In this document: piece after piece, positions 20,342-28,746 of the stretch
Layout: each line of letters begins with the position of its first letter
How positions within the stretch are numbered: position 1 is the stretch's first letter
Assembly: GCF_040939785.1 (NCBI RefSeq)
Contig: NZ_CP162553.1
Location: 806,001 to 870,000 of the forward strand
From: Bradyrhizobium lupini
Lineage (GTDB): Bacteria > Pseudomonadota > Alphaproteobacteria > Rhizobiales > Xanthobacteraceae
Length of the DNA: 64,000 nt
Direction: 5' to 3'
The notes under the pieces: model-generated
Seen by the model: only the letters and a program-made list of their open reading frames with translations
Told to the model about the DNA's origin: nothing
Databases searched by the model: none
Made by a program: the position numbers and the translations under genes

Positions 20342-21112
20342 TCGACAGCTATCGTCACGAGAGAAGGTTCTAGCCCGGATTGATCGAATTCGGGGCCAAA
20401 TGCAGTACCGTGCCTAGTCCGCAACGTCTCTAAAACGGGGGGCGTCTCTCAACGTGAGCAGCCCATTCGGCATTCCGGACTTTTTCACGCGGGTTTTGAC
20501 GTTGGAAGGTCGATGGCGTCCAGCTCGGATCATCGGGCGCAAAGACGTGCAGATTGCCTCGCGTTCGAGAGAGTCCTCCGAAACCCGAGCGCCGCAAAGG
20601 CTCGCCCGATCAAAGCTCCCGGTGTACTGCGGGATGATCCGGTTCTTGACCTCTTCACCCAGTGCTTTTGCCGCCCTTCCGGTATGGCCGATCGCGTGCT
20701 TAGAAGGCCCGAGCGCCTTGAACATTCTTCTGGAGGAGATCGGCCCTTTAATTGCGGTTTGTTGTCAAGTTACCATTCTTCCTCTCTCCAGTGACACGCC
20801 CGTAGCGATTGCTCCGTCGGAGCTGGTCAGGTTGCGGAGACGGAGCGATCGCGGATGGCGAGACGATTGCCTAGCGGGATTGGCAATCGACATCGTTGGC
20901 GGCTTCAGCGAGTTGGGTTGATGTCGTAGATGGGGTCATGGTCCTTTCCGAGGTCGCGAGCGCCTCATGATGATGTCCGGATCGGGCGCCTCAACGTCTG
21001 CAGCGGAGTGCGGGCGAACCGCCACCAGCCGATTGACCGAGGTCACCACAACCACCGTCCCAGCGGGACATCGCCAGTCCGGCGGACCGGACCAGGAACT
21101 TGCGAGCAAATA
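20342..21112. other. Probable insertion-sequence debris, no intact gene
   Basis: No intact gene is recognisable in this 770-bp stretch. It contains a stem-loop (20806-20853) similar to one on the other side of the IS110 remnant, so it may be part of an older mobile element interrupted by IS110. Frames on both strands are short and unsupported. Confidence 0.35.
20806..20853. repeat. Stem-loop A, similar to stem-loop B at 22292
   Basis: GCGATTGCTCCGTC (20806-20819) pairs with GACGGAGCGATCGC (20840-20853) with a single mismatch. The loop starts ggagctggtcagg. The same loop word (ggagctggccggg) and GCGGAG occur in stem-loop B although the arms differ, a sign of conserved structure with compensatory change, as in parts of insertion sequences. 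Confidence 0.55.
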
Positions 21113-22140
21113 TTAGATTGGCTTCGGCTGGACCCAGTCGAACGATGTGCCATCGACCCAGATGCAGTGGAGAATCACGGCGATCTTTCGGGCAATTGCG
21201 ACCTTTGCCTTCTTCATGCCGATCCGGTTGGCGAGCTTCATGCCTCAGGCCTTTAGAGAAGACCACTTTTTGGTTCGAGAAAGAAGGACAGTGGCGGCCT
21301 CGAACAAGTAAGTTCGGAGAAGCCGGTCGCCCCGTCGAGATATCTTTCCGTTGGTGTCGGTTTCGCCGGATTGGCTACATCGCGGCGTAAGGCCGAGGTA
21401 AGCGCCGACTGTCGACGCCGATCGGAAGCGCGAGGGATCATCGATCGTGTGGCGGAACGTTAGGGCCGTGACGACGCCGACACCCGGGACCGTCATCAGT
21501 CGCCGCGTCGTCTCGTCCAGCTTCGCCAACTGGCGGACCTCGTTGTCGAACTTTTCCTGTTCTCGACAGATGTTCTCATGGATCGAGAGCAGCGGCGATA
21601 TCACGTTGAGGAGTAAATGATCAGCGCCTAAGAATTCGCTGACCTGGTTGCGGAACTGTTGGCCGATCGCGCGAGGGAATAGTAATCCAGATTCCTTGAT
21701 CAAGCCACGAATCTGGTTCTCAATGTCTCGGCGCATCGACACTAGCCGAGATCTAGCGACAAGGATCGCTCGGATCTTTTGGCTTTCCTCACTTTTGACC
21801 TTGACCTCTCGATACCATCCCACTCGCACCAGTTCTGCAAGGCCTCGCGCATCATTCTGACCGCTCTTGTTCATACGGGCCGACAAAGCTGCGTGCGCAT
21901 GCCGAGCGTCGATGCAGACCACCGGAAGCTCAACCCTGCGGAGTTCATGCCATAGCCAACTCGCCATCGCACCCGTCTCGAAGCCGATACGCTCGGCTTG
22001 AGGCGCATGTTGCGAAGCAGGTCGGTCAAGGCACCAGGATTAGACTTGGCTTTTCCTTCGAAGATTACTTGGCCAGTCTCGTTGACAACGCATACGGCGG
22101 TTTCTCTCTGTGAGACGTCCAGCCCGACGTACTGCTTCAT
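21113..22140 (-). pseudogene. IS110-family transposase, broken
   Basis: From ATG 22140 the N-terminus [20 protein letters not shown] is the IS110 DEDD (RuvC-like) domain. A base is missing near 22010. In the corrected frame [20 protein letters not shown] and [20 protein letters not shown] follow. The C-terminal transposase_20 domain is clear, with [20 protein letters not shown] and [13 protein letters not shown]. At 21245-21247 an in-frame TGA replaces the Trp expected after SSLKA. Beyond it the same frame continues [20 protein letters not shown] and ends at TAA 21113. Even if the indel is an error, the nonsense codon makes an inactive copy likely. Confidence 0.85.
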
Positions 22141-22863
22141 GGGAGCTCCTTCGAATCAGGTGATTGCGAGGGCTCGACGATAATGCGGCTTGCATACCAC
22201 GAGCGCCGACCGCAATTACGTCATCGTTTGCAAATTTGCCCCCTCATCGGCGTCCAATTTTGACCCCTTTGCGCGGCGGGGTTTGCTGGTAGCGCTCGTC
22301 TCGTCGGAGCTGGCCGGGATAGCGGAGGCGAGACGAGCGCGGGTCGCGTGATCGTCGTCTCGGCTTTTGAACCGCCAGCTATCGTTGCCGGTCTCGACGT
22401 GAAAAGCCGTTTTAATTCGGTCTTCAAACCGTGGATCGGCCTAAGGCTTTGCGAGGTGCGGTGGGCGGGGCCCAAACCTGGGACCCGCCTGATTAAGAGT
22501 TTAGCCACGAGTTAAGAACGTTCAATGATTAGGCAGTCGCCGCCTGAGCATATTCGGCCAAAAATTGGCATCCGTCCCACAGGCATAGAGCGTCCGCTCA
22601 GAGGACACTCTTCCGGTTCCCGAGAAGGCGGACGAGCGATAGGCTCGGCCGAAATCAACTGCAATGCCCGCGAGCCTGCCGGTCTCCAGTTGGCGCCAAT
22701 CGCAGGATCTCGCGGGATCGTGCGTGGCGGTGCCGTCGCACACGCACGACTCCCAATTGGAACCATATCTCCGGTGACCGATTGGATCGCTGTTGAGTAG
22801 TGCAGACCAGCTGGCACCAGCCGGCACGAGACCTAGCGCCGGACATCGGTGGGGACGAATCCC
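22141..22863. other. Intergenic with insertion-sequence-end-like sequence
   Basis: Around 22226-22270 the minus strand reads GGGGTCAAAATTGGACGCC and then GGGGGCAAATTTGC, a near-repeat of a GGTCAAAATTG word. From memory this is similar to the ends of IS21-like elements in rhizobia. Stem-loop B follows at 22292. No gene is supported between here and the Crp-type regulator. Confidence 0.35.
22292..22340. repeat. Stem-loop B, similar to stem-loop A at 20806
   Basis: GCGCTCGTCTCG (22292-22303) and CGAGACGAGCGC (22329-22340) are perfect 12-bp arms with a 25-base loop containing tcggagctggccgggatagcg. The loop resembles that of stem-loop A. The two structures flank the IS110 remnant in the same orientation. 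Confidence 0.6.
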
Positions 22864-23655
22864 ATGATGGACCACGCGACCAGAGTTGGTAATCGATTGT
22901 TAGCAGCCTTGCCGCCGGCCGATTTCGCTTTGCTTGCGCCTCACCTGCGGAAAGTCGTGCTCGAGCGCGACGCCGTACTGGTCCGATCGGGAGATCGGAT
23001 CGAGCACCTTCTCTTCCCCTGTGGCGGCGCGATTGCCTTCATCGTGGACTTGCCGAACGGGCAGACTGCCGCCACAGCGGTGATCGGTCGTGAAGGTGCG
23101 ATCGGTCTAACGTTGGCGCTTGGCACATCCCACTCATCTGTGACGGTAGTCGTCCGCGTACCAGGGCCCGTGCTGCAGATTCCGGCGGCGCAATTTTTGT
23201 CAGCTCTGGGGCGCAGCCCCGCCATCGCATCCATGGCGCAGATTTTCACGAGATCGCTGCTGACGCAGGTTCAGCACGTCGCGGCTTGCAATGCACTGCA
23301 TTCCGTCGAAGCCCGGATGGCCTGCTGGCTGCTTCAAATTCACGACCGGGCGAATAGCAGCAATCCCCTCCCTTTGACACAGGAGACTATGTCGGAGCTA
23401 CTGGGGGTCCGGCGCACCACGGTCACGCATGTTGTGAGGGCATTGCGCGCGTCACGAGCCTTGAAATCCAACCGCCGCGGTCAGCTCGAGATTGACCGGC
23501 CGCGGCTCGAAGCCGTGGCATGCGAGTGCTACAAGGTGATGAGCCGCAGAATCGATCGGATCGTTTCGCGTGGCGCAGCAGGACTTATTCACGCCGCGCC
23601 GGCGCGAGACGCCTGCCAGCCGCCCGGCAACCGACTATCCAGGGCAGGCTCGTAG
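22864..23655 (+). CDS. Crp/Fnr-family transcriptional regulator
   Basis: About 263 residues. An N-terminal cyclic-nucleotide-binding-like beta-roll spans residues about 15-130 (ERDAVLVRSGDRIEHLLFPC, VIGREGAIGL), followed by a dimerisation helix and a Crp-type helix-turn-helix at about 165-200 (TQETMSELLGVRRTTVTHVV). It lacks the Fnr cysteine cluster. The cAMP-pocket residues are not conserved, as in many rhizobial members that respond to other cues. ATG 22864 and ATG 22867 are adjacent; GTG 22849 is a less likely start. The C-terminal 25 residues overlap the convergent small gene ending at 23589. Its targets are unknown. Confidence 0.85.
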   Translation: MMDHATRVGNRLLAALPPADFALLAPHLRKVVLERDAVLVRSGDRIEHLLFPCGGAIAFIVDLPNGQTAATAVIGREGAIGLTLALGTSHSSVTVVVRVPGPVLQIPAAQFLSALGRSPAIASMAQIFTRSLLTQVQHVAACNALHSVEARMACWLLQIHDRANSSNPLPLTQETMSELLGVRRTTVTHVVRALRASRALKSNRRGQLEIDRPRLEAVACECYKVMSRRIDRIVSRGAAGLIHAAPARDACQPPGNRLSRAGS

Positions 23656-23815
23656 ACCCAGGGCTCTCGCGCGAACCACTCGTGTGTAGCCGCGCAGACC
23701 CGGCAATAGGTGCGCGAAAGAATACCGCGCTGCAACGAAACCTTTCGCGATCGGTTTCGATACCCGTCGAAATGGCGTCGCCCGTTTCCGGGCATTTGAT
23801 CATCACCACACCCAT
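23589..23815 (-). pseudogene. Small cysteine-rich protein of rhizobia, frameshifted
   Basis: From ATG 23815, with an AGGAG ribosome site, the frame reads MGVVMIKCPETGDAISTGIE and then TDRERFRCSAVFF. Adding one T at the T3 run (plus-strand aaa, 23717-23719) continues SRTYCRVCAATHEWFAREPW and stops at 23589, giving about 75 residues. The pattern Cys-Pro-x-Thr-Gly, then Cys-x-x-Cys-x-x-x-His, is a small zinc-ribbon-like fold common in Bradyrhizobium short proteins. The function is unknown. Confidence 0.6.
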
Positions 23816-23934
23816 CTTGATCTCCTGCAACCTGTTGTGCGGTCAGGGCACGCTGCCCCGCCATCGACTGGACCGAGCGTCCCCTCGTCGCGGAGATGTC
23901 CGTCCAGTCGAACCGCGCGGCCGGTAGCCTCGGT

Positions 23935-24417
23935 TCAGACGGTCTCGTGAAACACCCTATTGAAGCTGGTCTTGATGGGCTCGGTCGTCTCGATCGCAAC
24001 TTTCTGCGCGAACTCCCAGAGCTCCCGATTCTGTGCGGAGACGACTTCGAAAGCCTCGCGGCTTCGGGCGGTCGAAAGATGCACGATATCCAGCAGCGAC
24101 CTGGTCTCAGCGAGCCGGGATAAAAACTCCAGGGTGGCCCTGGTATTGTCTTTGGAAATCTCGATGACCTTGGCACCGTAATCGACGGCCCCTCTGGCGT
24201 TCATTGAGCAGGCTTCACGGAGAATGTCGCTGATCTCCTCGGAAGTCGCTTTCATGCTCGCGATATTTTTCTTGGTCTGTGCGGCGCCCTGCTCGGCGAA
24301 TCCACGGAAGAGTTCCTGGAAATTCAAAAGCGGCAAATCGATCCTTGGTTTTGCACCATTCGTATTCTCATTCACCGGATCGGCCTGCGTTTCGACTTTC
24401 ACATTGGCATCATTCAC
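23935..24417 (-). CDS. Phasin-family protein
   Basis: The 160-residue soluble protein has a phasin_2-type helical domain from about residue 30 (FQELFRGFAEQGAAQTKKNI) through EISKDNTRATLEFLSRLAET to FEVVSAQNRELWEFAQKVAI. Phasins coat polyhydroxyalkanoate granules, although this subfamily also includes stress-related helical proteins. The N-terminal 25 residues are polar and probably disordered. No PHA synthase gene is in the window, so the granule role is by family only. Confidence 0.8.
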   Translation of the reverse strand: MNDANVKVETQADPVNENTNGAKPRIDLPLLNFQELFRGFAEQGAAQTKKNIASMKATSEEISDILREACSMNARGAVDYGAKVIEISKDNTRATLEFLSRLAETRSLLDIVHLSTARSREAFEVVSAQNRELWEFAQKVAIETTEPIKTSFNRVFHETV

Positions 24418-24643
24418 GAGCTTTCATCCTTTCAAGCGAAACTAGTTAATGGATTGAAGACCCCCGCTCCCGGCACGTACTGCGCCAGAAAACCAGCGCC
24501 CCTGTTCTCGGCGTGACCGGAGGCTGCTGCGGATGAACCGCTCGCCCCCTGCCGAAGCCAAATATGATCGATTAAATTCGAAACATCCGTTCGCTTTCGG
24601 ACTCTCGCTGAAATAATTTGATGGGTTGCGACAAGGCGGAGCT

Positions 24644-24853
24644 TTAGATCTGCGACGTTGCAGCGACCGCTCGGTTGCACTCTGAGCTTGCTCGTCGTCT
24701 GAGATAGCCGCACTGGCGCCGCTCGCGCTGATGGTTCTCTTCTCGATCCACCCGGTCCCTGAGACTCTCAAGTTCTGCGAGTTGAGAGGCAAGGGCTTCG
24801 AGACGCTGGCGAAGAACAGCGGCAGGGTTGTCCACTCGAGCGCAGATTTTCAT
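24644..24853 (-). CDS. Small coiled-coil protein, paralogue 2
   Basis: A 69-codon gene starts at ATG 24853 with a near-ideal AGGAGAACTCAC leader that resembles the leader of paralogue 1 at 18245. Residues 14-42 contain LRQRLEALASQLAELESLRD and then RVDREE, an amphipathic helix with a leucine heptad. The remainder is Arg-rich and possibly out of frame. I do not recognise the family. The shared motif across three loci in this window argues that these are real genes. Confidence 0.55.
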   Translation of the reverse strand: MKICARVDNPAAVLRQRLEALASQLAELESLRDRVDREENHQRERRQCGYLRRRASSECNRAVAATSQI

Positions 24854-25064
24854 GTGAGTTCTCCTAGCAATATGTCCGCGAGAATTCCGCCAGCTTTGAC
24901 TTGGGCAAAAATATGCAATCAAAGGAAAACGCGACTAATTCGGCATGCTGCGTTGCCGATGACGATGCGGCGGCGCGTTAAAAAAGTACTCATGTGCCCC
25001 GGCGCGCGGCACGCTCCATTGGGTCTGGCTGCTCAGCTTGCAACAACAGCGGATCGAACCGTTG

Positions 25065-25581
25065 TTAAGGCTCGGAGCGGGTTGCGCTCGAAAGTCGAGT
25101 GGCGGCTCGCTCGCACTCGGGCTTGTGCCTCCGCTCGTCGTCTTCTTCATCTGCACAATCGACCCCTCCATATGCGGCCGGATTTCCGGAGTTCCCTCCC
25201 GTCGCGAAAGGTCCTTCGCCACCGGTCGCTCCGCCGGACCCGCCGCCACCGCCGGATGGCCCTCCGGCAGCAGATGCCCCACCACGCCGCCCCCCAGGTC
25301 CGCCACCGCCTCCAGGTGCCCCCCTCCAGATGCCCCGCCTCCAGATGCCCCGCCGCCAGAGGACCCCGACGCTGCAGAGGACGGGCGATCATTGTCGAGG
25401 AACGACTGGCCCTTGTCGTCGCCATGCGTTGCTCCGTTCTGTCCGCCTGAACGTGCGATGGCTGTCGAGGTCAGCGAGGTCGACAGCAGCAGCGTCATGA
25501 CGGGGGTGTCACGGCCGCGAATCTTCCGCAGGTTTTCAGGAACGCCCGCCGGTCGTCATCTTCATTGCCACTTTGGCTCAC
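25065..25581 (-). CDS. Tat-like leader, Gly-rich small secreted protein (copy 1), frameshifted twice
   Basis: From GTG 25581, with a GGGGAG ribosome site, the N-terminus has DDRRAFLKTCGRFAAVTPP, matching the twin-arginine consensus RRxFLK. After one missing C in the C5 run (25502-25506) it continues MTLLLSTSLTSTAIA, a hydrophobic core with an AxA cleavage site. The mature part is Gly/Ser-rich (SGGGASGGGASGGG). A second missing base at the C6 run 25319-25324 restores a long Gly-rich tail (GGGGGPGGRRGGASAAGGPS), then PAAYGGVDCADEEDDER and a charged end at TAA 25065. The reconstructed length is about 172 residues. The leader is nearly identical to that of the gene at 28223. The function is unknown. 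Confidence 0.65.
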
Positions 25582-25594
25582 GATGCGCTCCCCT

Positions 25595-25632
25595 TGATTT
25601 AAATTTACTTTATTGATATTATATATTAAATA
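25595..25632. promoter_or_regulatory. AT-rich upstream block of the Gly-rich protein gene
   Basis: The sequence gatttaaatttactttatt followed by gatattatatattaaat lies just upstream of the GTG start at 25581. It is a member of the island-wide AT-rich blocks and a probable promoter. Confidence 0.5.
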
Positions 25633-25755
25633 GACCTTCAACCAAAATTTGTTTGAAAAATGGAGATTGCGAGGCGTGCGCCGCCGGCAGACTGCCAGCA
25701 TTTCCATGGCCTTTCGGGCTTGCTAGCCCGTTGCCGGAGCCCCAATCGAGAGTAT

Positions 25756-25788
25756 CAAATTAATATTTAATATGCATATATCTGATTA
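25756..25788. promoter_or_regulatory. AT-rich upstream block before the 93-aa gene
   Basis: The sequence caaattaatatttaatatg and then catatatctgatta precedes the small gene at 25815 by about 30 bp. It is composed like the other AT-rich blocks and is the likely promoter region. Confidence 0.45.
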
Positions 25789-25814
25789 GCTGGGTCAAGA
25801 GCAGCGCACGACGG

Positions 25815-26096
25815 ATGATTGCCATGCCACTGCAATTTCACCGGCCAATCGAAAACATGGAGATCTGGAGCGCGAGCGGCGATGGCTTCTCGTTTGTGAT
25901 CAGCCTGGAGAGCCCTACCGGTCCAGGCTTTCACGGACGCTTCGGGTACCTGGCGAGTTGGCGACCACTCTACGAGAACAACGGCGCGATCAAGATCAGC
26001 GGGTCGCCCTTCCGAACATTGGCTGAGGCCGAAGGAGCCTGCCGCAACATGGCCGAGCATCTGCGCGCCGCAACCGATGCTCACCGCCCAGCATGA
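25815..26096 (+). CDS. Conserved small hypothetical protein
   Basis: The 93-residue soluble protein starts at ATG 25815 or ATG 25824. It contains NMEIWSASGDGFSFVISLES, FGYLASWRPLYENNGAIKIS and GSPFRTLAEAEGACRNMAEH, that is, a beta-rich first half and a C-terminal helix. I recall similar proteins in Bradyrhizobium but no assigned function. It is convergent with the LuxR-type regulator gene, 12 bp away. Confidence 0.6.
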   Translation: MIAMPLQFHRPIENMEIWSASGDGFSFVISLESPTGPGFHGRFGYLASWRPLYENNGAIKISGSPFRTLAEAEGACRNMAEHLRAATDAHRPA

Positions 26097-26108
26097 TGCG
26101 ATGTCCAG

Positions 26109-26855
26109 CTAACGCGTACGTTCCGGAAGGACATTGCTACGCTTGACGTCCTCGTCGTTTCGAACCGACGAATCCTGCTGTAGTAGGCCGGAAGGGGCGA
26201 GTTCACGTGCGGCCGCATGTTGCCCGTTTTGCGAAATTGCAAATGCCGCGAGAACTGTTCGATTGCTGATATCGAGCTTCTGGAAGATGTGGTGAAGGTG
26301 GACTTTGATCGTACCATCGGTAATGTTCAGGAAACGCCCAATCTCCTTGTTCGACAGCCCCTCCGATACAAGTCTCATGATCTGCCGTTCCCGGTCGGTC
26401 AGCTGCGTCGGAGCCTTTTCCTCACCGATGTGAGACTCCCCACGGACCTCGCCACCTGTGCACGGCGACCGCGATGCCGGCCCCTGGCGTTCCGCAACCT
26501 TCCTCAGGGTCGCGACCAGCATCTCCGGCTCAGCATCCCTCGTGAGGACGAGGCAGGCGCGGCCCGCGGCCAGCGTCTGCGACCTTTGATCGCCGGCCTT
26601 TTCAGCGAAGAAAATGACCCGGGTACCTTGGCCAGCGGTGTTTGCGATAGCCAGAATGTCAGGTCGACTGATACTGGGCATTGCAATATCGACCAGTGCA
26701 ATGTCGGGCACCAAAAGTCGGATGGCCCCAATGCAGCTTGCAGTATCGCCGCAGGCGGCCACGATCGCGAAATCGCGCTGCGCCGCAAGGACGCTGCTGA
26801 TCCCCTGCAAGACGATCGGGTGCCGATCCGCGATGACGACTCTGATGCGGCGCAT
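26109..26855 (-). CDS. NarL/FixJ-family response regulator (LuxR-type HTH)
   Basis: The 248-residue protein has an N-terminal receiver domain (IRVVIADRHPIVLQGISSVL) with the probable phospho-acceptor Asp in DIALVDIAMP. The C-terminal LuxR helix-turn-helix is at about 150-210 (LTDRERQIMRLVSEGLSNKE, then ITDGTIKVHLHHIFQKLDI). The acidic pair near residue 10 is reduced to one Asp (ADRH), and the later conserved Lys is replaced in FFAEKAGD, so phosphorylation may be atypical. No sensor kinase gene is in the window. It may control the surrounding secretion and polysaccharide genes, by proximity only. Confidence 0.85.
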   Translation of the reverse strand: MRRIRVVIADRHPIVLQGISSVLAAQRDFAIVAACGDTASCIGAIRLLVPDIALVDIAMPSISRPDILAIANTAGQGTRVIFFAEKAGDQRSQTLAAGRACLVLTRDAEPEMLVATLRKVAERQGPASRSPCTGGEVRGESHIGEEKAPTQLTDRERQIMRLVSEGLSNKEIGRFLNITDGTIKVHLHHIFQKLDISNRTVLAAFAISQNGQHAAARELAPSGLLQQDSSVRNDEDVKRSNVLPERTR

Positions 26856-27053
26856 GCTTCCCCTGCCTATTCCTGATACCCCGCGCGGCAGTTTTTATTC
26901 CTGCATTCACCTCAAGACGCGCGGGAAGCACAACAATCCGTTCTGCCAAAATGCCGCACTGTCAATTCGTCACGGCGATCGGCAACGCATGATGGCCACA
27001 CCACTGTAACTCGCTTTGAGAATGCGTGCAGCACCGTAGGATTGCGGTCCTCC

Positions 27054-27293
27054 ATGGAAAATCCGAAGCAGCCGATTCATCTACAAAACAGCGCCTTCTC
27101 ACCTGGCTATGATCTGCAAAACTCTCCCGCAGATCTGGCGGTCCAGTATGTGGCTGCCTGTCAGGATTGGTTAACCGCCATCAAGCTCATCACCGACCAC
27201 TTATTACGAACGATATATAGTCACATTCACGATTCAAATCTAACATTCGACAAACTTGACCGGAGCGAGGCAGCTGAAAGCCTCGCCCCATAA
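27054..27293 (+). CDS. Small hypothetical protein
   Basis: A 79-codon frame begins MENPKQPIHLQNSAFSPGYD and has a central helical stretch VQYVAACQDWLTAIKLITDH. The composition is plausible for a soluble helical protein (about 9 kDa) and unlike random GC-rich frames, but the ribosome site is poor and I recognise no family. The N-terminal half loosely recalls the phasin style. Confidence 0.35.
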   Translation: MENPKQPIHLQNSAFSPGYDLQNSPADLAVQYVAACQDWLTAIKLITDHLLRTIYSHIHDSNLTFDKLDRSEAAESLAP

Positions 27294-27512
27294 CACGAAG
27301 AGGAGGCTCAAAAAGTAATACTATTCATCCAAGATCAATATGAGGAGTGGAAATTTTCCAACCATTAATCAGACGTCGCGAACGATAACGGCTCTGCTTC
27401 GGCAGCAGCACCGATGAAAACCTGGTCAGCAAAGTTCGGGCGACATTTTCGCTAACCCGGCAAACTTCAATCTGCGGTCACGGGACATCGCTGGTAATGA
27501 GTAGGTGGTCAT

Positions 27513-27698
27513 ATGTATTCTTCGGCTGTTTTGCGGCAAACGCATGAATCTCTGATCGTTCAATTCACCGAATTGCAGAATTTACGTAGTCGCGTGTCGA
27601 TGGCCGAGCAGCGCTTGCTCGGCCCGATGCGAAGGGTCCGCCGGCGGAGACCGGCTGGGAGGCGACCGGCCGGTCGAAGGCACAGGCCCGGCTGGTAG
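27513..27698 (+). CDS. Small coiled-coil protein, paralogue 3
   Basis: A 61-codon frame starts at ATG 27513 after TAGGTGG. Residues 5-32 read AVLRQTHESLIVQFTELQNL and then RSRVSMAEQR, matching the core of the proteins at 18003-18245 and 24644-24853 (xQLxELxxLRxxVxxAE). The C-terminus is an Arg-rich run (RRVRRRRPAGRR). Its function is unknown. Confidence 0.5.
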   Translation: MYSSAVLRQTHESLIVQFTELQNLRSRVSMAEQRLLGPMRRVRRRRPAGRRPAGRRHRPGW

Positions 27699-27821
27699 CG
27701 CCAAGAAGTACCGCACTGCACACTAGAGTTCTGTGCGCGGGCCGATCAGGCTTGCCCGACGGGGCTTCGACCTGATAAGCCCCCCTCCTATTTCAAATCG
27801 GAAGTAGTGGGGACGGCTTCC

Positions 27822-28163
27822 ATGGGGAACGAAGAGTGGGCATCCGCGACCACAGCTGAGCTGTGGCGGCTTTACGATGAAGTGACGACTGTTCTTAGTC
27901 GGAGAATGATTGCGGAAAAAGCCAAGCTCGAAGAGCGGCTTCGCAGGATCGAGGGAACTTCCGGGGCCCCCAACGGGGAACGTGCGCGCCGCCCCTACCC
28001 GCCCGTGCTGCCGAAGTATCAAAATCCGAAAAACCCGTCCGAGACTTGGTCCGGTCGTGGCAAGCAACCCCGCTGGCTGAAGGCGCAGCTCCGAGCCGGC
28101 AAGAAGCTGAACGATTTGTTGATCAACCGTTCATCCAGCCACAAGCGCCGCCGCACCGGTTGA
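27822..28163 (+). CDS. H-NS-family nucleoid-associated protein
   Basis: The 113-residue protein has an N-terminal coiled-coil (TTAELWRLYDEVTTVLSRRM) and the C-terminal H-NS DNA-binding motif (YPPVLPKYQNPKNPSETWSG, then RGKQPRWLKAQL). Such proteins bind AT-rich DNA and silence horizontally acquired genes. ATG 27822 has GGGGAC upstream; GTG 27807 is a weaker start. Its presence within an island whose promoters carry marked AT-rich blocks makes it a good candidate local regulator, but that link is inferred. Confidence 0.85.
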   Translation: MGNEEWASATTAELWRLYDEVTTVLSRRMIAEKAKLEERLRRIEGTSGAPNGERARRPYPPVLPKYQNPKNPSETWSGRGKQPRWLKAQLRAGKKLNDLLINRSSSHKRRRTG

Positions 28164-28222
28164 GCCCCGCGACGGTCGCGACGCCGTAGACACTGCTATG
28201 GCGCGGCTGTCCACAGCAACAT

Positions 28223-28444
28223 CTAGCGATCGCGATCCTCTTTATTGTTCGGACTGCCGTCACCGCCGCCGTTGCCGTAGCCATTGTTGCCATGAACAAT
28301 ATGACCGCCTGAACTGGCTATCGCGGTTGACGTAAGAGAGGTGGACAGCAACAGCGTCATGGCAGGAGGGGTGACGGCGGCAAATTTTCCGCAGCTCTTC
28401 AAGAACTCACGACGATCTTCGCCGTCGGTATCGAGATGGGTCAT
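28223..28444 (-). CDS. Tat-like leader, Gly/Asn-rich small secreted protein (copy 2)
   Basis: A 73-residue product starts at ATG 28444 with an AGGA ribosome site. Residues 10-27 are DRREFLKSCGKFAAVTPP, a twin-arginine motif, and residues 29-43 are MTLLLSTSLTSTAIA with a likely cleavage after AIA. The predicted mature peptide has about 30 residues and is Gly/Asn/His-rich (SSGGHIVHGNNGYGNGGG) with an acidic/basic end. The leader is almost identical to copy 1 at 25065-25581, including the hydrophobic core, while the mature parts differ. It is divergent from the oxygenase/formyltransferase operon at 28747. I do not know the function. Confidence 0.7.
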   Translation of the reverse strand: MTHLDTDGEDRREFLKSCGKFAAVTPPAMTLLLSTSLTSTAIASSGGHIVHGNNGYGNGGGDGSPNNKEDRDR

Positions 28445-28746
28445 GGGATCATCCTGCAACAGCCAGCCCGCTTTGCAGGATAGACCAAAATCATCGCGTG
28501 GCAACTGATGTATATTAATTTAATGATTTAAATTTGGTCACAGGGCCTATTCGACTTCGCGGAGCAGCAGACTGAAACGACATTTCTGCCTCGGAGAAGA
28601 TCCCCCAATCTCCACCGTGCGCAGCTCACACCTCCAGTTATTTAATTTGACATTTAATTCGCGGAGTTTTAGTCATAGAATTAAATTTGTGGGCAGCATG
28701 CCTGGAAGGGGGCAGCTCGTAGCCGCCACAGCGGGAGTCCGCGAAA
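28445..28746. promoter_or_regulatory. Divergent AT-rich promoter region of the Tat-peptide gene and the oxygenase operon
   Basis: Two AT-rich blocks lie here, at 28509-28538 (tgtatattaatttaatgatt) and 28636-28690 (gttatttaatttgacattta, later agaattaaatttgtg). Each faces one of the divergent genes at 28444 and 28747. No extra gene is seen. Confidence 0.5.

Noticed and set aside
20414..20921. Frames of 103 and 155 codons on opposite strands
   Set aside because: Neither matches a transposase or other family I can name. I treat the stretch as possible mobile-element debris rather than genes.
22512..22875. Minus-strand frames of about 100-117 codons
   Set aside because: Two overlapping frames in different phases have similar length and odd composition, with no start signal or family resemblance.
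24432..24713. Minus-strand 93-codon frame downstream of the small coiled-coil gene
   Set aside because: It has no ribosome site and overlaps the better supported gene at 24644-24853. It could be the true continuation only if that gene is frameshifted.
25038..25616. Pro-rich plus-strand frames that might be a proline-rich secreted protein
   Set aside because: They are the reverse complement of Gly codons in the Tat-leader protein gene, which has a ribosome site and a recognisable leader.
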